NCBI GenBank assembly: GCA_037957365.1
Contig: JARHVA010000667.1
Coordinates: 746,501-810,500, forward strand
Reading direction: 5' to 3'
Length of the DNA: 64,000 nucleotides
Source: Torreya grandis
Lineage: Eukaryota > Streptophyta > Pinopsida > Cupressales > Taxaceae
Position 1 is the first letter of the stretch; each line of letters begins with the position of its first letter. Below are positions 45,690-57,215 of this stretch, piece after piece. Below the pieces are notes generated by a model. It saw only the letters and a list, made by a program, of their open reading frames with translations. It was not told where the DNA came from and did not search any database. Made by a program: the position numbers and the translations under genes.

Positions 45690-47067
45690 TCTATAGATTA
45701 ACTAGGTTTCTTGCATTAAACTGTCCTTGAGCCTAGTTTTGTGGGGCAAAGTTTTGTCTCTGGATATAATTTACTTCTTCAATGGACTAGACTTGTGTTT
45801 TCATTTGATTTTTTAAAACATGTAGAAGGGTGTAATGTTTGGTATCATGATCTGTTGCATCACAGATTCCACATGATAAAACATTGGTTATATATAGGGG
45901 GTAGTCTCTAAGGGCATGTTTCTATCTGCACTTAGGATAGTAGATTGTTAAGGGTTCTATTTCATTTGCCTTAGCTTGAAGGCCATCCAAATTACTGTTT
46001 AGTGTAACCAGAATATCTATCTTTATATTGGCAAATTCTTCCATTAGCTTACCCACTTCATTAAATTTATCAAACCTTCCTCTCCTAAATCTAGGTTTTA
46101 TTCTAGAGTAGTTGGTACAAAGCTCAGAAATCTGATTGAAAGACACCTTATTTATATCTCCACCTCCCATTAGATTTAAGACATCTCTAGTATCTTCATC
46201 CAACCCTTTTAAGAAAACTAATTTCTAAACTTTTTCAGTGAGTGGATAATTGTTTCTTCTATGAGTGAACATGAATCCATCCAAATAATTTCCTAAAGAT
46301 TCATCCTTATTCTATTTGATTTTGAAGAAATCCTCTTTTCTTTCTCACACTTAGCAGTAATCTTGATACTTGTTTAAGAATTATGTCTCTATGTCATCCC
46401 ATGTTCTAATAGAATCGCCAGATAAACCCATGAACCATCTCATAGCTACATCTTTAAGTGTAGAGGGAAATAGTTTTAATTTCTGGCTATCTATTGTGTA
46501 ATCATAGGTTTGACATAACACCCTAAACTCAAATAGGAATTGATTATGATCTTCTGTAGATCTTCCCCAAAATTTTGGCAAGTTAGCTGGTGAAATATTT
46601 TTCATGGGGGTTTGATCATTAGGATCTGCAACAATAGGAAAGGAAAAAGTCGTTCCTAGTTGTGCAAGTTATTAATTTTGTGGATTTTGTTAGAAAGCCA
46701 TATTTTCTTCCTCTGATGATGTTTCAAAGCTGGAATGATCTTCCCACTGAATATTTGTGGTATCAGTTATGGGTTGTTCAAAGTTCTCAAAATTTTCTTT
46801 AGCTATGGATTTTTGAAATGCTTCTTCTAAGTCCTTGGCAATTTCTAAATAATGTCTTCATACAAGAGATTGATCCTAAATAATTTGTCCTATGGGGCTT
46901 GTTTGTGGTAATGGCCTAGTTTCTATCCAATTTTTTGAAGATTCTTGTAGATAGGTTTCACTTGTAACTTATGGTTCACTACTTAGAGATGTTGAAGGAG
47001 TTTCAACTTGTGTTCTTGGTGGGAATTTTGGGATGAATCATCTTTTAAAGTCTCTAGGATGGTACAT
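45690..47067 (-). pseudogene. gag of element D
   Basis: Likely start at 47067 (MYHPRDFKR). The open piece 46605-46381 has MKNISPANLPKFWGRSTEDH, ALKDVAMRWF-type sequence and GDSIRTWDDIE. 46203-45922 has FLKGLDEDTRDVLNLMGGG and a Cys region. A knuckle-like CGICDATDHDTKHY follows near 45860. The arrangement is that of plant gypsy gag with a zinc knuckle. Several stops interrupt it. A Gln/Asn/Pro-rich linker (45690-45180) joins it to protease. Confidence 0.8.
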
Positions 47068-47162
47068 CAATTTATTGAATTTTTTTTTTTGGATTTTATG
47101 GTTTTTACAAAAAAAATTATTTTTCACTCTAGACCAATAATTATTACCTTACTAACACCCTG

Positions 47163-47181
47163 ATCCCCGGCAACGGTGCCA
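47163..47181 (-). promoter_or_regulatory. Primer-binding site of element D, tRNA-Asp type
   Basis: Minus-strand TGGCACCGTTGCCGGGGAT lies four bases from the 5' LTR. It is complementary to the 3' end of plant tRNA-Asp (ending CCCCGGCAACGGCGCCA) except for one change. Athila/Tat-branch elements are known to use tRNA-Asp. Confidence 0.85.
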
Positions 47182-47185
47182 AAAA

Positions 47186-48647
47186 TTATGAGTGTCATTC
47201 AACTCCTCATTTAATCAATGTTCAATTGATGTCTTATCAACCAGGGCTAGTGTCCAAAGTTGTCTACAGTAAGGTGTAGGATGGTAGATCTAAAAGTCTA
47301 CTTGTGGGGGTGTTTGATGGTCCTAGTCTAACTTTGACTAATGAAAGAAATGTGTCTTAAACTACTTGATTCAATCTTTTCATGAAAAGAAAAAGATGTA
47401 ACTATTTAATCAAATGAATCCACTCTTTTGCTTGAAATTAAAATCACACTTCTATTTACGCTTGCATGGAAATGGAGATGTTTAACTTAAAAAAGAAATT
47501 TGCTTCACACGTTTGTTGTAAAAGAAAACACACTTTGCTTAGAAAGAAAATGACTTTGGAATAAGGAAATGCCTTTTTAACTGTGAATTTGTTTTGATAT
47601 TTTATGAATGAATGCAAATATTAGCAAGATTCTAATTAGTTATAACAAAGAGTTAATATAACATAACATAAATACCGTACACAATTCCTAGTTCCAAGGA
47701 GAGTGGGCCCTTACTCATCTCAGTGGGCCCTTACTCCTCTCAGACTCAGGAACAAAGATTAATTAATGCTAGAAACTAAAGTGATAATTCATAAAATTGA
47801 AATGATTACAATCTTTCTAAACCCTATAATATGCTTGTACCTATCTTTAATCTATCATCCTTTTAATAACAAAAGTCTCACATTTTATGCTAATACAATC
47901 AACTTAAAATAGAATGCAAAGAGATAGGATTCCTTGGTCGATCCACTCATCCAAAGATAGGAGATTGGATTTTCAAGAGATCTAATTATTCTGATTAAAT
48001 AAATATACTATCTTATAATAGTCATAAGATCCAAATATATACAAATTTATCAAAAACAAATCTTATAAAATAGTAGGTGAGTATTTTCCTCATTTGACTC
48101 CAGCTGCAATGATTCTCTCTCATCTTATCTGATCGCCAGCTTCCACATTTTTAGCTTTGTCTTTACAAAATCAATGGAATTGACCCTACAGAGTTGGTAG
48201 GAATGAGGCTATGGAGTCTATAGAAATAACCCTGTGGAGTCCATAGAGACAAGCCTACGGAGTTCGTAGAAATAAGCCTGTGGAGTTTGTAGAAACAAGC
48301 CTATGGAGTTCGTAGAAACAAGCCTACACCATCCTTTGAACTAATGACATTCATGATAATTTATTGCTATTTCATGTTGGTCCTCTCATGTACTCATATG
48401 AACACATGTGTCTCAAAAGCATGAAAAAATGGACCTGCAGAGTTCGTAGATTCATTTTGTGTGAGTTCATAATTTTATTGGATGGAGCTCAAAATTGAAC
48501 TTTCACTATACATCACCTATGTCTTCTGCATGAGCATTCTTCACAACAAAAATCACTAAAACATGCTATGTATTAGACATTAATGACAAACTAAAATTTT
48601 AGTCTTTACTTCAATATAAATCAGACAAGTATCTACTTTCCATGTAA
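47186..48647 (-). mobile_element. 5' LTR of element D, lacking its outer 100 bp
   Basis: Aligns with 36016-37457. The inner edge is TTATGAG (mutated TGATGAG) next to the primer site. The outer edge stops at ATGTAA and runs straight into host B sequence via GTAAC. The 100 bp present in the other LTR at 37458-37557 are missing. A 20-bp tandem duplication (GTGGGCCCTTACTC.TCTCA, 47703-47742) is found only in this LTR. Confidence 0.9.
48190..48328. repeat. 23-bp tandem repeat in D 5' LTR
   Basis: About six units of TGGAGTCCATAGAGACAAGC type match 37020-37136 with a different unit count. Confidence 0.88.
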
Positions 48648-48648
48648 C

Positions 48649-48702
48649 TAGAATCAGCATGCTGAAAAGTTGGTAATTATGGGAGAATAGTTTGATATTC
48701 TA
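48649..48702 (+). pseudogene. Archaeal-type RNase H of element B, 3' remnant after insertion D
   Basis: Reads on from the codon interrupted at 36015: AATCAGCATGCTGAAAAGTT corresponds to the NQHAEKL end of the domain seen at 23250-23299 in element A. A TAG stands where CAA or CAG is expected at the junction. Confidence 0.8.
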
Positions 48703-48919
48703 AGTAATCTAAAAGAGACTAAGGTTTAGCCACATGTCAAGGTGATGGTGAGGCCATTTGTACCAGATAATGAATCACACTGGTAGGTTTTCAAAAATGA
48801 CAAACAAATTACTTATTTCTTATAGTAAGAATTAAAGTTCTCCTCTACCAACCAATGTAAATTTCAACCTCAGTATGGGGAGAAAATTGTCCAACTAAGG
48901 TCTAACAAGCTTCCTAAGG

Positions 48920-49910
48920 GATTGGTTACACTTAAGGGTCTTTTCCATGAGGGAGACCATATAGACAAAGACAAGGCAGTGATGTCAATTGATGAGGAGA
49001 ACTATGAAAGAATATTTATTTTCAAAGACAAGCTCCTCAAGCTTGGGAAGGTATATAATGAGGCAAAAAGGCATGCTTTCATTGAACTTTGTAAGGAATA
49101 TTTAGACATCTTTGATTAGAATATAGTGACTTGAAAAGTTTTGATCTGAAGTTAGCCCAATATACTATAGAACTGGAGGCTAAAGCCTGTGAGGCAAAAA
49201 TAAAGGCTCATTAACCCCAAAATAGATGAGCTTATGAGAAAAGAGTTGACCAAGTTAATTGAATCCAAGATCATCTTTCCTATCAAGCACTCATCATGGG
49301 TAGCCAATTTGGTGCCTGTGAGGAAAAAGAGTGGGGAGATTAGGCTATGTGTTGAATTTAGAAATATGAATAGGGTCTCCTTGAAGGACCATTACCCTCT
49401 ACCATCCATGAACCAGCTTCTTTAAATAGTTACAGGTTCAGAATGTATTTCTCTTTTGGATGGATACTCAGGATACAACCATGTGTTAGTAAAGAAAGAA
49501 TATCAGTCTAAGACTACCTTCACCACCAAATAGGGCATGTTTGCATACCAAAAGATACCTTTTGGCTTAACAAATGTTGGGGCCAATTTTCAAAGAGCAA
49601 TGGACATGGCTTTCCAAGGACTACTAAATCAAATGGTGCTAGTTTACTTGGATGACATCACAATTTTCTCTAAGGATGCCAACCAACACATGGACCACAT
49701 GAGGTTAATCTTTGAGAGATGCAGAGAGTATGGGATCTCTTTGAATCCTAATAAATGTGGGTTTGTTGTGCATGAAGGTAATTTTTTGGGTCATGTTGTT
49801 TCAAAAGAAGGGTTGTATATTGATCCTAATAGAATAAGTGTCATCTTGGCCTTGTCCTTGCCCAAGCATAAGAAGGGACTCCAAATTTTCATTTGGAAAA
49901 TAAACTTTAT
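48920..49910 (+). pseudogene. Reverse transcriptase of element B
   Basis: Linker/N terminus at 48922-49119 (GLFHEGDHIDKDKAVMS, NYERIFIF). A TAG at 49117 stands for the Trp of DIFAW. 49234-49425 has KSGEIRLCVEF and the usual VDF is VEF. A TAA at 49425 breaks the frame. 49537 onward has YQKIPFGLTN and the catalytic YLDD at about 49648-49659, then KCGFVVHEGNFLGHVVSKEG. Confidence 0.9.
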
Positions 49911-50531
49911 GAGAAGGTTTATACCTAGTTTTGCAAACCTGGTCAAACCCATCACTACCATGACAAAGAAGAACCAAGTGTTCACTTGGTCAAGTGAAGG
50001 TAAATCAACATTTGAGGCTATCAAGCAGGCCATTGTCCAAGCACCCACACTCATGAACCCTGATTTCTCAAGAGATTTCATATTATATGCCTTTGCCAAT
50101 ATTGATAATATATTAGCTATGTTGATGCAAAATAATGGTGAAGGACTTGAGCATCCAATAGCATTTTTCAGTTGAGGGCTTGAGGGGTATGAGGTGAGGT
50201 ATACTTTTGTATGAAATTAAGTCCGTGTAGTAGTAGGAAGCCTTAAAAAGTTTAGGCTAATGCTCTCCAATAGCAAAATATATCTTATGGTGTCTCATCC
50301 TGGAGTGAGAGACTTTCTTCTTAAAAAAGACTTGAATGAAAAGAGAGCTAGTTGAATTACCAAGGTCATGGAGTATGACATGGAGATCAAGGTCACTAAG
50401 CTAGTAAGAGGTAAAGGCTTGTGTGAGCATATGGTTAATGACCTTCATGAAGATAAAGAGGTTATCTTGGTAACACAAGATAACACACAAACAAATGCAC
50501 CTCCACCTCACACTAGTTGGCTCCATGATAT
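49911..50531 (+). pseudogene. Degenerate gypsy RNase H of element B
   Basis: FTWSSEGKSTFEAIKQAI leads into FILYAFANIDNILAMLMQ, where the TDAS motif of active RNase H is replaced, as in element A. TGA and TAA stops follow at 50173 and 50217. It ends at the tether MEYDMEIKVTKLVRGKGLCEHM and is cut by element C at 50531. Confidence 0.82.
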
Positions 50532-50763
50532 TGTTATAGCATAGAATTGCACCCTTGTGAGAGAGTTCTTTAGGCTCTCCCACTTCCATCTATAAGCATG
50601 GGAACAACCTCAAGATGTGGGTGTCCGATGGTGAGTTTGAGACTCTAAGATGTTTAAAGAGGCTAGTTCCTCTTCGTGGATCACCTAAAACTAATGATGA
50701 AATGAAAATTCATAGGGAAAAGGGTTAGAAGGGAGATAAGGACTCTCAATAAGGCAAACCAAG
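50532..50763 (-). repeat. Inverted copy of the LTR 3' (U5) end at the left terminus of C
   Basis: Reads TGTTATAGCATAGAATTGCA onward. This is the reverse complement of the right terminus (58752-58983), and of the ends of LTR1 and the A LTR, at very roughly 85-90% by eye. It matches through CACCTAAAACTAATG and GGGTTAGAAGGGAGATAAGG to about 50757. There a CCAAGTT microhomology joins it to internal sequence in direct orientation. Confidence 0.88.
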
Positions 50764-52564
50764 TTTGTCATATGGTCTACAGTCTTTTCCTTCTTGGAAA
50801 TCCGTGTAAGGGGGCTGTTAAAAAAATGAAGTGCCTATTATTGAATAGCCTGTTGTTTGGGTCCAAAACTTCATCCCTCTTTAAGAGCCTTCTTTTGTTC
50901 CTGATTAGCTTAAGGAGGATCTATTTTAAGAGAACATAGCAAAGCAAATCAAAAAGTTGGAATTGAAGGCAAGGAGAGAAGAAGAAAGGTAGAATCAGCA
51001 AATGAAAGTAAAACCACTACCTTTCCCATCTTAGATCTAAGTCACGTAGTCAGATAAATTCAAGGTCATTCAACCCCCATACCTCCATCCTCAAGAGCCT
51101 CTATCTTTTCCATCTTGGAAATCCATTCAGAGTAATGAGCCGAAGGAAGAGGCAGTGTTTCCTAAAATTAGACAAGAAGCCTTGTAGCCTCCATTCCTTT
51201 TCCCTCAAAAGCCTAGAGCCTTTCTTTCATGGAGAGCCATTCAAGAAACAAAGATTCAATAAGAGGAGTTGGGGTTGATCCAAGTAGATCAGCTTTAGGA
51301 ACAAAATTAGGAACCTATGGTAGCTTCCCAGAACCTTTCTCACCTTGTTGAGCATTTTCAAGAGCCTATTATGCCATTCTTTGAGAAAAAGCCTCTCCTC
51401 TGTGAGGAAAACCAAAGAGATGCATCCAAAGAGGTTGATGAGGAAGATATCATGAACAACTATGAGGAAAAAATCACCATAAGGTCCCCCCTTAAATATC
51501 AAATCAGCCTTATTGAATGAAAGAGGGCATATTAAAGACTCTTTTATAGTAGTGCATGAAGTAGACTGCACTATTGAGGATGCAAAGCTACCACCTTATG
51601 TTAAGAATGAGGAGGTGAAGGCTATCACTTCCTTGAATGAGCTACCACATGATGAAGAGGATGAGGAAATGAATGAATTAGCTGATCAAATTAATGAACT
51701 TATGGAGTGGCTAGAGGCTCATTTGAGGAATTGTTTGAGATCTTGGGAGCTAGTTATATTCCTTTCCAAGGCAACTATGGTCTAATTGTAGCCAAGGAGA
51801 GCATCTTTATCAAGCAGATCGAAGGGGATGGATTGGGAAGTCTTCCAACTCTACCACCTCAAGAATTCATTACAAATATGGACTTGTTTTATATCTTCAA
51901 AATACACTATCAGCTCCTTGATGAGCCTAAAAAACATAAAATAAAAGAGAAGTCCAGTCTTTTTGAGGAGGCCATAGAAATCAAAGAGGTCTACCTTTGT
52001 GAACCACCATTGGAGGTTGCAGTTAAGGAGCCGTTTAAAGAGCTTAAGACCCTCTAGATTCACATAGCTGACCTTTTTAGAGCTTCCTAGTTCTCATTGA
52101 ACATGGTGACAGAGAAGTTGATAGTTACAATAAAGAAGAAGCATGCATCTAAGCTAAGGGTCAAGAAGCTACATTCCTTATTCAATCCTTTGTGTCATAA
52201 GACAAGGTAAGTATCAATCTTTCCTTTTGATCTAGGAGGAAAGGGGTACATAGTTTTAGGATGTATATATTAGGATTAGTTTTCTTCTAATTCTTCTAAG
52301 TGTTGTTTCAAGCACATTTGTTTGTTGTCTTTGATTTGTTCTAGGTTAGTTTTTTTTCTTCAAGTGCCTTGGGTACTTTGTTTTGTTTTTTTTGGTACTA
52401 TCCTCATTGATTCAAGAGGAAGTTCCATCAAGGGTTAGCTTTGTATCCAATTTCAGACTAGCACAGTTACAGAAGTAGTGACTCTATGCCCAATAGACTA
52501 GGTAAGGAAAGTGAGTTGGGTTCTGAAAGCATAGTAGACATGCTTTGTTGTGAGTCACCAAAAA
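50759..52564 (+). pseudogene. C internal coding region, partial copy 1
   Basis: Colinear with 55389-57215. It includes open pieces 51317-51520, 51513-51785 and 51707-52057. The last contains SFEELFEILGASYIPFQGNY and KESIFIKQIEGDGLGSLP, paralleling the second copy. The function is not recognised. Stops and a frameshift near 51720 break it. The N-terminal Tyr/Asp/Pro-rich part is absent because the join at 50760 removes it. Confidence 0.65.
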
Positions 52565-54493
52565 TGTTGGTCATTTTTTGGCCCACATACCAATTTTTTC
52601 TTAATTTTGAGAAGATATAATTTCAAGTAGGAAATGGCAAGTCTTTAGAAGACTTCAAACTTTCGACAACCCATGACTTAAATGGTTTTATAAGTTAAAG
52701 AGTTATAAAGCTCCTAAGTAGTAAGTAAGAAGGTGTTAAAGACCTAAAATGGTCTTGAACAAATAGCTTTGGGTTATCTCATTGGGCAGTCTTTAGTTTT
52801 TCCAAAGGAGACAACTTCAGGTTTCCTAAGTAGCACAATTTATTTCACTTCATGAGTAATCAGTAATGATAAATTTGAATTAAGTAGTGGGGTTTGGAAA
52901 GCCCAATTTGGTCTAGGTAGTGTATTTCAGGTTCTCCAAGGAGAAAACTTAATTACTTCATAAATTTTTAGTAGTCAAAAACTCAAAATAAGTATTGAGA
53001 CATCAAAAGCCCAATTTGGTCTTAGAAGTGCTTCTCGGGTTCTCAAAAAGACAAGGCAAGGCAAAAAGTTTAAAGCAAGTAAACTTGGAGAACCCGAATT
53101 ACTTTGAATAGAGTAAATCAGATTTCTCCAAGTACTTAAAAATCTCGATAAGTAAAGGATATGGGAAATTTTGAGGTTGGAGAGATCAAAGAACCCCAAT
53201 TACTCTGCATAGAGTAAATCAGGATTCTTTGAATGCTTGACTTACGCTTGGTCCAGCAACATGAGAGTCATGACCAAGAAAATAAAAGGCTATCACATGG
53301 CATAAACAAAAGTAGAAAGGGCCAATCAATAAAGGACAAGTGGCACAAGGATGACCAATGAGCATGAGAGAGTCTAAGTCGTTGGTAGCTAGAAATTTAT
53401 GAAGGCTCTCATCCTTCAATATGGTTTGCTCTTGACAAACAACCACCTAAACATAGGAACAACATGGGTCGATTTGAACTCCTACGCATGGAGGTTCACA
53501 TCCTTCTTCAGATAGGACATGTAAAAGTGAAAGATGCCATGTCATTTAAATGCAAAGATAAATGCAATCATACTAGGAAGAAATGTCTTGCTGCTCGCAA
53601 CACGACTTCTCTCAGCTCCACTAAAAGAGACTTGAATGTGGGAGTGGCTCAAGGAGGTTGTGAAATGATCTTAGGTGACACGTTTCATGATAAATAAGGA
53701 TGAAAATAGTGATAATCAATGACTTCTTCTCTCTTTCCATGCAACTCTCTCTCTCTCTTCCCATTTTTTATATATATCATGTGACTTGCCTTTGTAATGG
53801 TTCCTAGTTTTTAGACATTTTTTATCTTCTGGGGAGATGAGAGGCTCCTAGAGATATCACAAGATATGTTTAGTTGGTTAGGCTCAACTCTACCAAGAAT
53901 TTGTAAGAACCACCTCTTATGCAATAAAGTATCTTTATTTAACTGTCTCTTACCTTGGACTTGTGTTTGTTGAGCTGTGTACTACGGCATCATGTGAAGG
54001 AGAGTCTTCCTCATCCATGGTCCTCCTCTTTGACCTTGTTTAAGAATGTTTTGATGCTATTTATAGGTCTGGTTGAGTGTTCTTTCTACCATTAATGTGA
54101 ACCTCTAGTGATTCTTAGAACTCCTCTCTATTTTCATTCATCGCTTCCCTAAACCTCCTCTATGAAATATTTATGCAACTAGCTTGATCTTGAGGTTGTG
54201 TAATCCAATATGTCCTATGCATAATTAGTGTGGGTTAAGGATTATAGGAATCACTTGATCACTTGGTTAGCCTTCTTAAGAGCCCTTATCTCCCTTCTAA
54301 CCCTTTTCCCCATGAAGTTTCATTTCAGCATTAGTTTTAGGTGATTCACCAAGAAAAACTAGCCTCTTTAAAAATCCTAGAGGCTCAACCTCACCAAAGG
54401 AAACCCACATCCTAAGGTTGTTTCCATGCTTATATTCAGCAGTGGGAGAGCTTAAAAAACTCTCCCACAGGGGTACAATTCTATACTATTACA
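52565..54493 (+). mobile_element. LTR1 of element C (1929 bp)
   Basis: Begins TGTTGGTCATTTTTTGGCCC and ends GTACAATTCTATACTATTACA. Compared with LTR2 it retains a CT-rich tract and TATATATA at 53769-53778. AATAAA is at 53933-53938, downstream of a conserved TTTGTAAGAACCACCTC, which would be the poly(A) signal in R. Confidence 0.88.
53769..53778 (+). promoter_or_regulatory. TATA box of C LTR1
   Basis: TATATATATC follows CTCTCTCTCTCTTCCC. LTR2 lacks this block but has TATATAAGG at 58346-58354. The AATAAA signal lies about 155 bp downstream, a reasonable R region. Confidence 0.55.
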
Positions 54494-54525
54494 TTTCTGA
54501 CATGCCCAGTGGAACTAAGGTCTAA
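54494..54525 (+). promoter_or_regulatory. Probable primer-binding region of C
   Basis: TTTCTGACATGCCCAGTGGA follows LTR1 directly. It resembles the sequence after the B 5' LTR (32936: GATTTTGGCAAGCTTGATGG...ACTAA). Conservation at this position across two families' members suggests the tRNA primer site, but I could not match it to a specific tRNA. Confidence 0.4.
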
Positions 54526-54774
54526 AGCAGTGGAAGGATTTTTGGTGTCGTATTTCTACTTATCAACATTTAAAGGCATTCAGTAAACATCAATGGTGAA
54601 TCCAAGCATCTATCAACTAGTTTAAGCATTCCAAGTGCCTTATCATCATTATTTTATTTTGAAATCAAATATTAGTTCCATTGGTGACTCCAAATCAAGC
54701 GTATAGTTATGAGCAGACCAAGTTTGTCTCTTTGAATTTTTAATCAGCTCCTACTTTTCACTTATAAGGCTAAC

Positions 54775-56897
54775 ATGAATAGCTATGGTGAATATGCCTA
54801 TTATTCACCTCCTTATCAACAATCCCAATATGATCCCTAGTATGATCCCCAATATGATCCATATGATCTTAATGATCCATATGAGCTTAATCATCCCTAC
54901 CAAGATTTCTATCAAGGCTATGATGAACCTCGATAGGTTCCTCATGATCCATATATGCAAGAATATTGCCATGATCCCCCTTATGAATAAGTCCATCAAA
55001 ATATTGTTCCTCATCAACCCTACCATGAGCCATCTATACTAATACTTAGGCAAACTTTAGTGAACCTTGACAAACATGCACTAGAGTTGTGTTTACAAAA
55101 GTGTTATGGCCAAAATGCTCCCCCTCAACAAATCCATTATGTGAGGGATTCATTGTATCAAATCAAAGTAGAATAGGCACTTGTTGAGTGAGAAAATTAG
55201 ATCAACCTCACTGGTGACATGATGGATATATGTGGTTATATTCATAGCATTGAGGACAAGCTGGAGAGACTTAAAGAACAACAACACCAACCCTACCAAC
55301 CTTTTGTGCCTATATATGCACATCTGTAGCTTTATTATGTGTCACCCATTCCTCCTCAAGTGACCATTTCAAGTGTTCCTTCAAATGTTCCAAGTTCTTC
55401 ATATGTTTCATAGTCTTATCCTTCTTGTAAATCCATCCAAGGGGGTTATAAAAAAATGAAGTGTCTGTTGTGGAATAGCCTGCTACTTGGGTCCAAAAAT
55501 TCATCCCTCTTCAAGAGCCTTCTTTTGTTCGTGATCACCTTAAGGAGGAGTTATTTCAACAGAATATAGCAAAGCAAATCAGAGAGTTATAATTGAAGGT
55601 AAGGAGAGAAGAAGAAAGGTAGAATGAACAAATGAAAGCAAAACTGCTACCTTTCCCATTTTGAAGCCAAGTCACGCAACCAGGTAAATCCAAGGTCATT
55701 CAACCCCCATCCCTTCCTCCTCAAGAGGCTCTGTCTTTTCCATATTGGAAATCTATTCAAAGTAGTGGGCCAAAGGAGGAGGTGGTGTTTCCTAAAATCA
55801 GATAAGAAGCCTTGTAGCCTCCATTCCTTTCCCCTCAAAAACCTAGAGTCTTTCCTTCATGGAAAGCCATTCAAGAAACAAAGAATTAGGAAGAAGAGGT
55901 GGGGGTGCTCCAAGTAGAGTAGCTTTAAGAAAAAAATCAAGAACCTATGGTAGCTTCTCTAAACCTTTCTCACCTTGTTGAGCATTTTTAAGAGCCTATT
56001 ATGCCATTCTTTAAGAAAGAGCCTCTCCTATGTGAGGAAAACCAAAGAGATGCATCCAAAGAAGCTGAGGAGAAGGATATCATGAGTAACTACGAGGAAA
56101 AAATTACCATAGTGTCCCCCCTTGGTATGCAAAAGATCAAATTATCCTTCTTGAATGAAGGATAACATATTGAAAACTCTTTTGCAAGAGTGCATGAAGT
56201 AGACTACACTATTTAGGATGTATAGTTACCACCTTATGTTAAGAATGAGGGGGTCGAGGCTGCCATTTCCTTGAAAGAGCTACCACGTGATGAAGAAGAT
56301 GAGGAAATGAATAAGTAGCTAATCAAACTGATGAACTTATGGAGTAGCTAAATGTTCCTAATCAGTTGAGAGGCTCATTTGAGGACTTGTTTGAGATCTT
56401 GGGAGCTAGATATGTTCTTATCCAAGGCAACTATGGTCTAGTTGCAGCCAAGGAGAGCATATTTGTCAAGTGGGTCGAAGGGGATGGAGTGGGAATTCTT
56501 CCAAATTTTCCACCTCAAGAATTCATTGCAAATATGGACTTGTTTCAAATCTTCAAAATAGGCTATCAGCTTCTTGATGAGCCTAAAATACATGAAATAA
56601 AAGACAAGTCCAATATTTTTGAGTTGGCCATAGAAATCAAAGAGGTTTGCCTTGTTGAACCACCATTGGATGTTGTAATTAAGGAGCCATTCAAAGAGCT
56701 TGAGACCCTCTAGATTCACATAGCTGACCTTTTTGGAGCTACCTGGTTCTCATTGAACATGGTGATGGAGAAGCTGATAGTTGCAATAAAGAAGAAGTGG
56801 GTGTCAAGGACAAGGGCCAAGAAGTTGTATGCCTTGTTCAATCCTTTGTCTCGTAATACAAGGGAAGTATCAATCTTTCCTTTTGATCCAGGAGGAT
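54775..56897 (+). pseudogene. Large ORF of non-autonomous element C (function unknown)
   Basis: Starts at ATG 54775 (MNSYGEYAYYSPPYQQSQYD). The first ~60 codons are Tyr/Asp/Pro/Gln-rich with repeated YDP, and TAG/TAA appear mainly where Gln or Arg is expected. A Gln-rich helix (LERLKEQQHQ) follows near 55280. The C-terminal domain (56366-56713) has SFEDLFEILGARYVLIQGNY, then KESIFVKWVEGDGVG and QEFIANMDLFQIFKIGYQLL. It continues past a TAG to VSIFPFDPGG at about 56870-56897. I do not recognise the family. Its place right after the leader suggests a gag-like or element-specific protein. Confidence 0.55.
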
Positions 56898-57215
56898 AGG
56901 GGTACATAGTTTTAAGATGTATATATTAAGATTAGTTTTGTTTTAATTCCTCCAAGTGTTGTTTCAGGCACATCTGCTTGTTGTATTTGCTTTGTTCTAG
57001 GTTAGTTTATTTTCTTCAAGTACCTTAGGTACTTTGTTTTGTTTTTTATTGTCCTCATTGCTTTAAGAGGAGGTTCCAACAAAAGTTAGATTTGTATCCA
57101 ATTTTAGACCAACACAATTGTAAAAGTAGTGGCTCCATGCCCAATGGACTAGGTAAGGCAAGTGAGATGGGTTCTACAAGCATAGTAGGCATGCTTCCCT
57201 ATGAGTTGCTAGAAA

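Larger units (their letters stand above)
36016..48648 (-). mobile_element. Element D: Athila-like Ty3/gypsy retrotransposon with an extra 3' ORF
   Basis: Inserted in the aRNH of B with a GTAAC duplication (36011-36015 and 48644-48648). LTRs are at 36016-37557 (3' LTR) and 47186-48647 (5' LTR, missing its outer 100 bp). On the minus strand the order is tRNA-Asp-type primer site, gag, protease, RT, RNase H, integrase with a GPY-type end, an accessory region, and a purine tract next to the 3' LTR. There is a single RNase H with an intact TDAS. All coding parts contain several stops, so the copy is inactive. Confidence 0.92.

Noticed and set aside
54805..55042. Met/Ile-rich ORFs on both strands
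   Set aside because: They are out-of-frame readings of the Tyr/Asp/Pro repeat at the start of the element C ORF.
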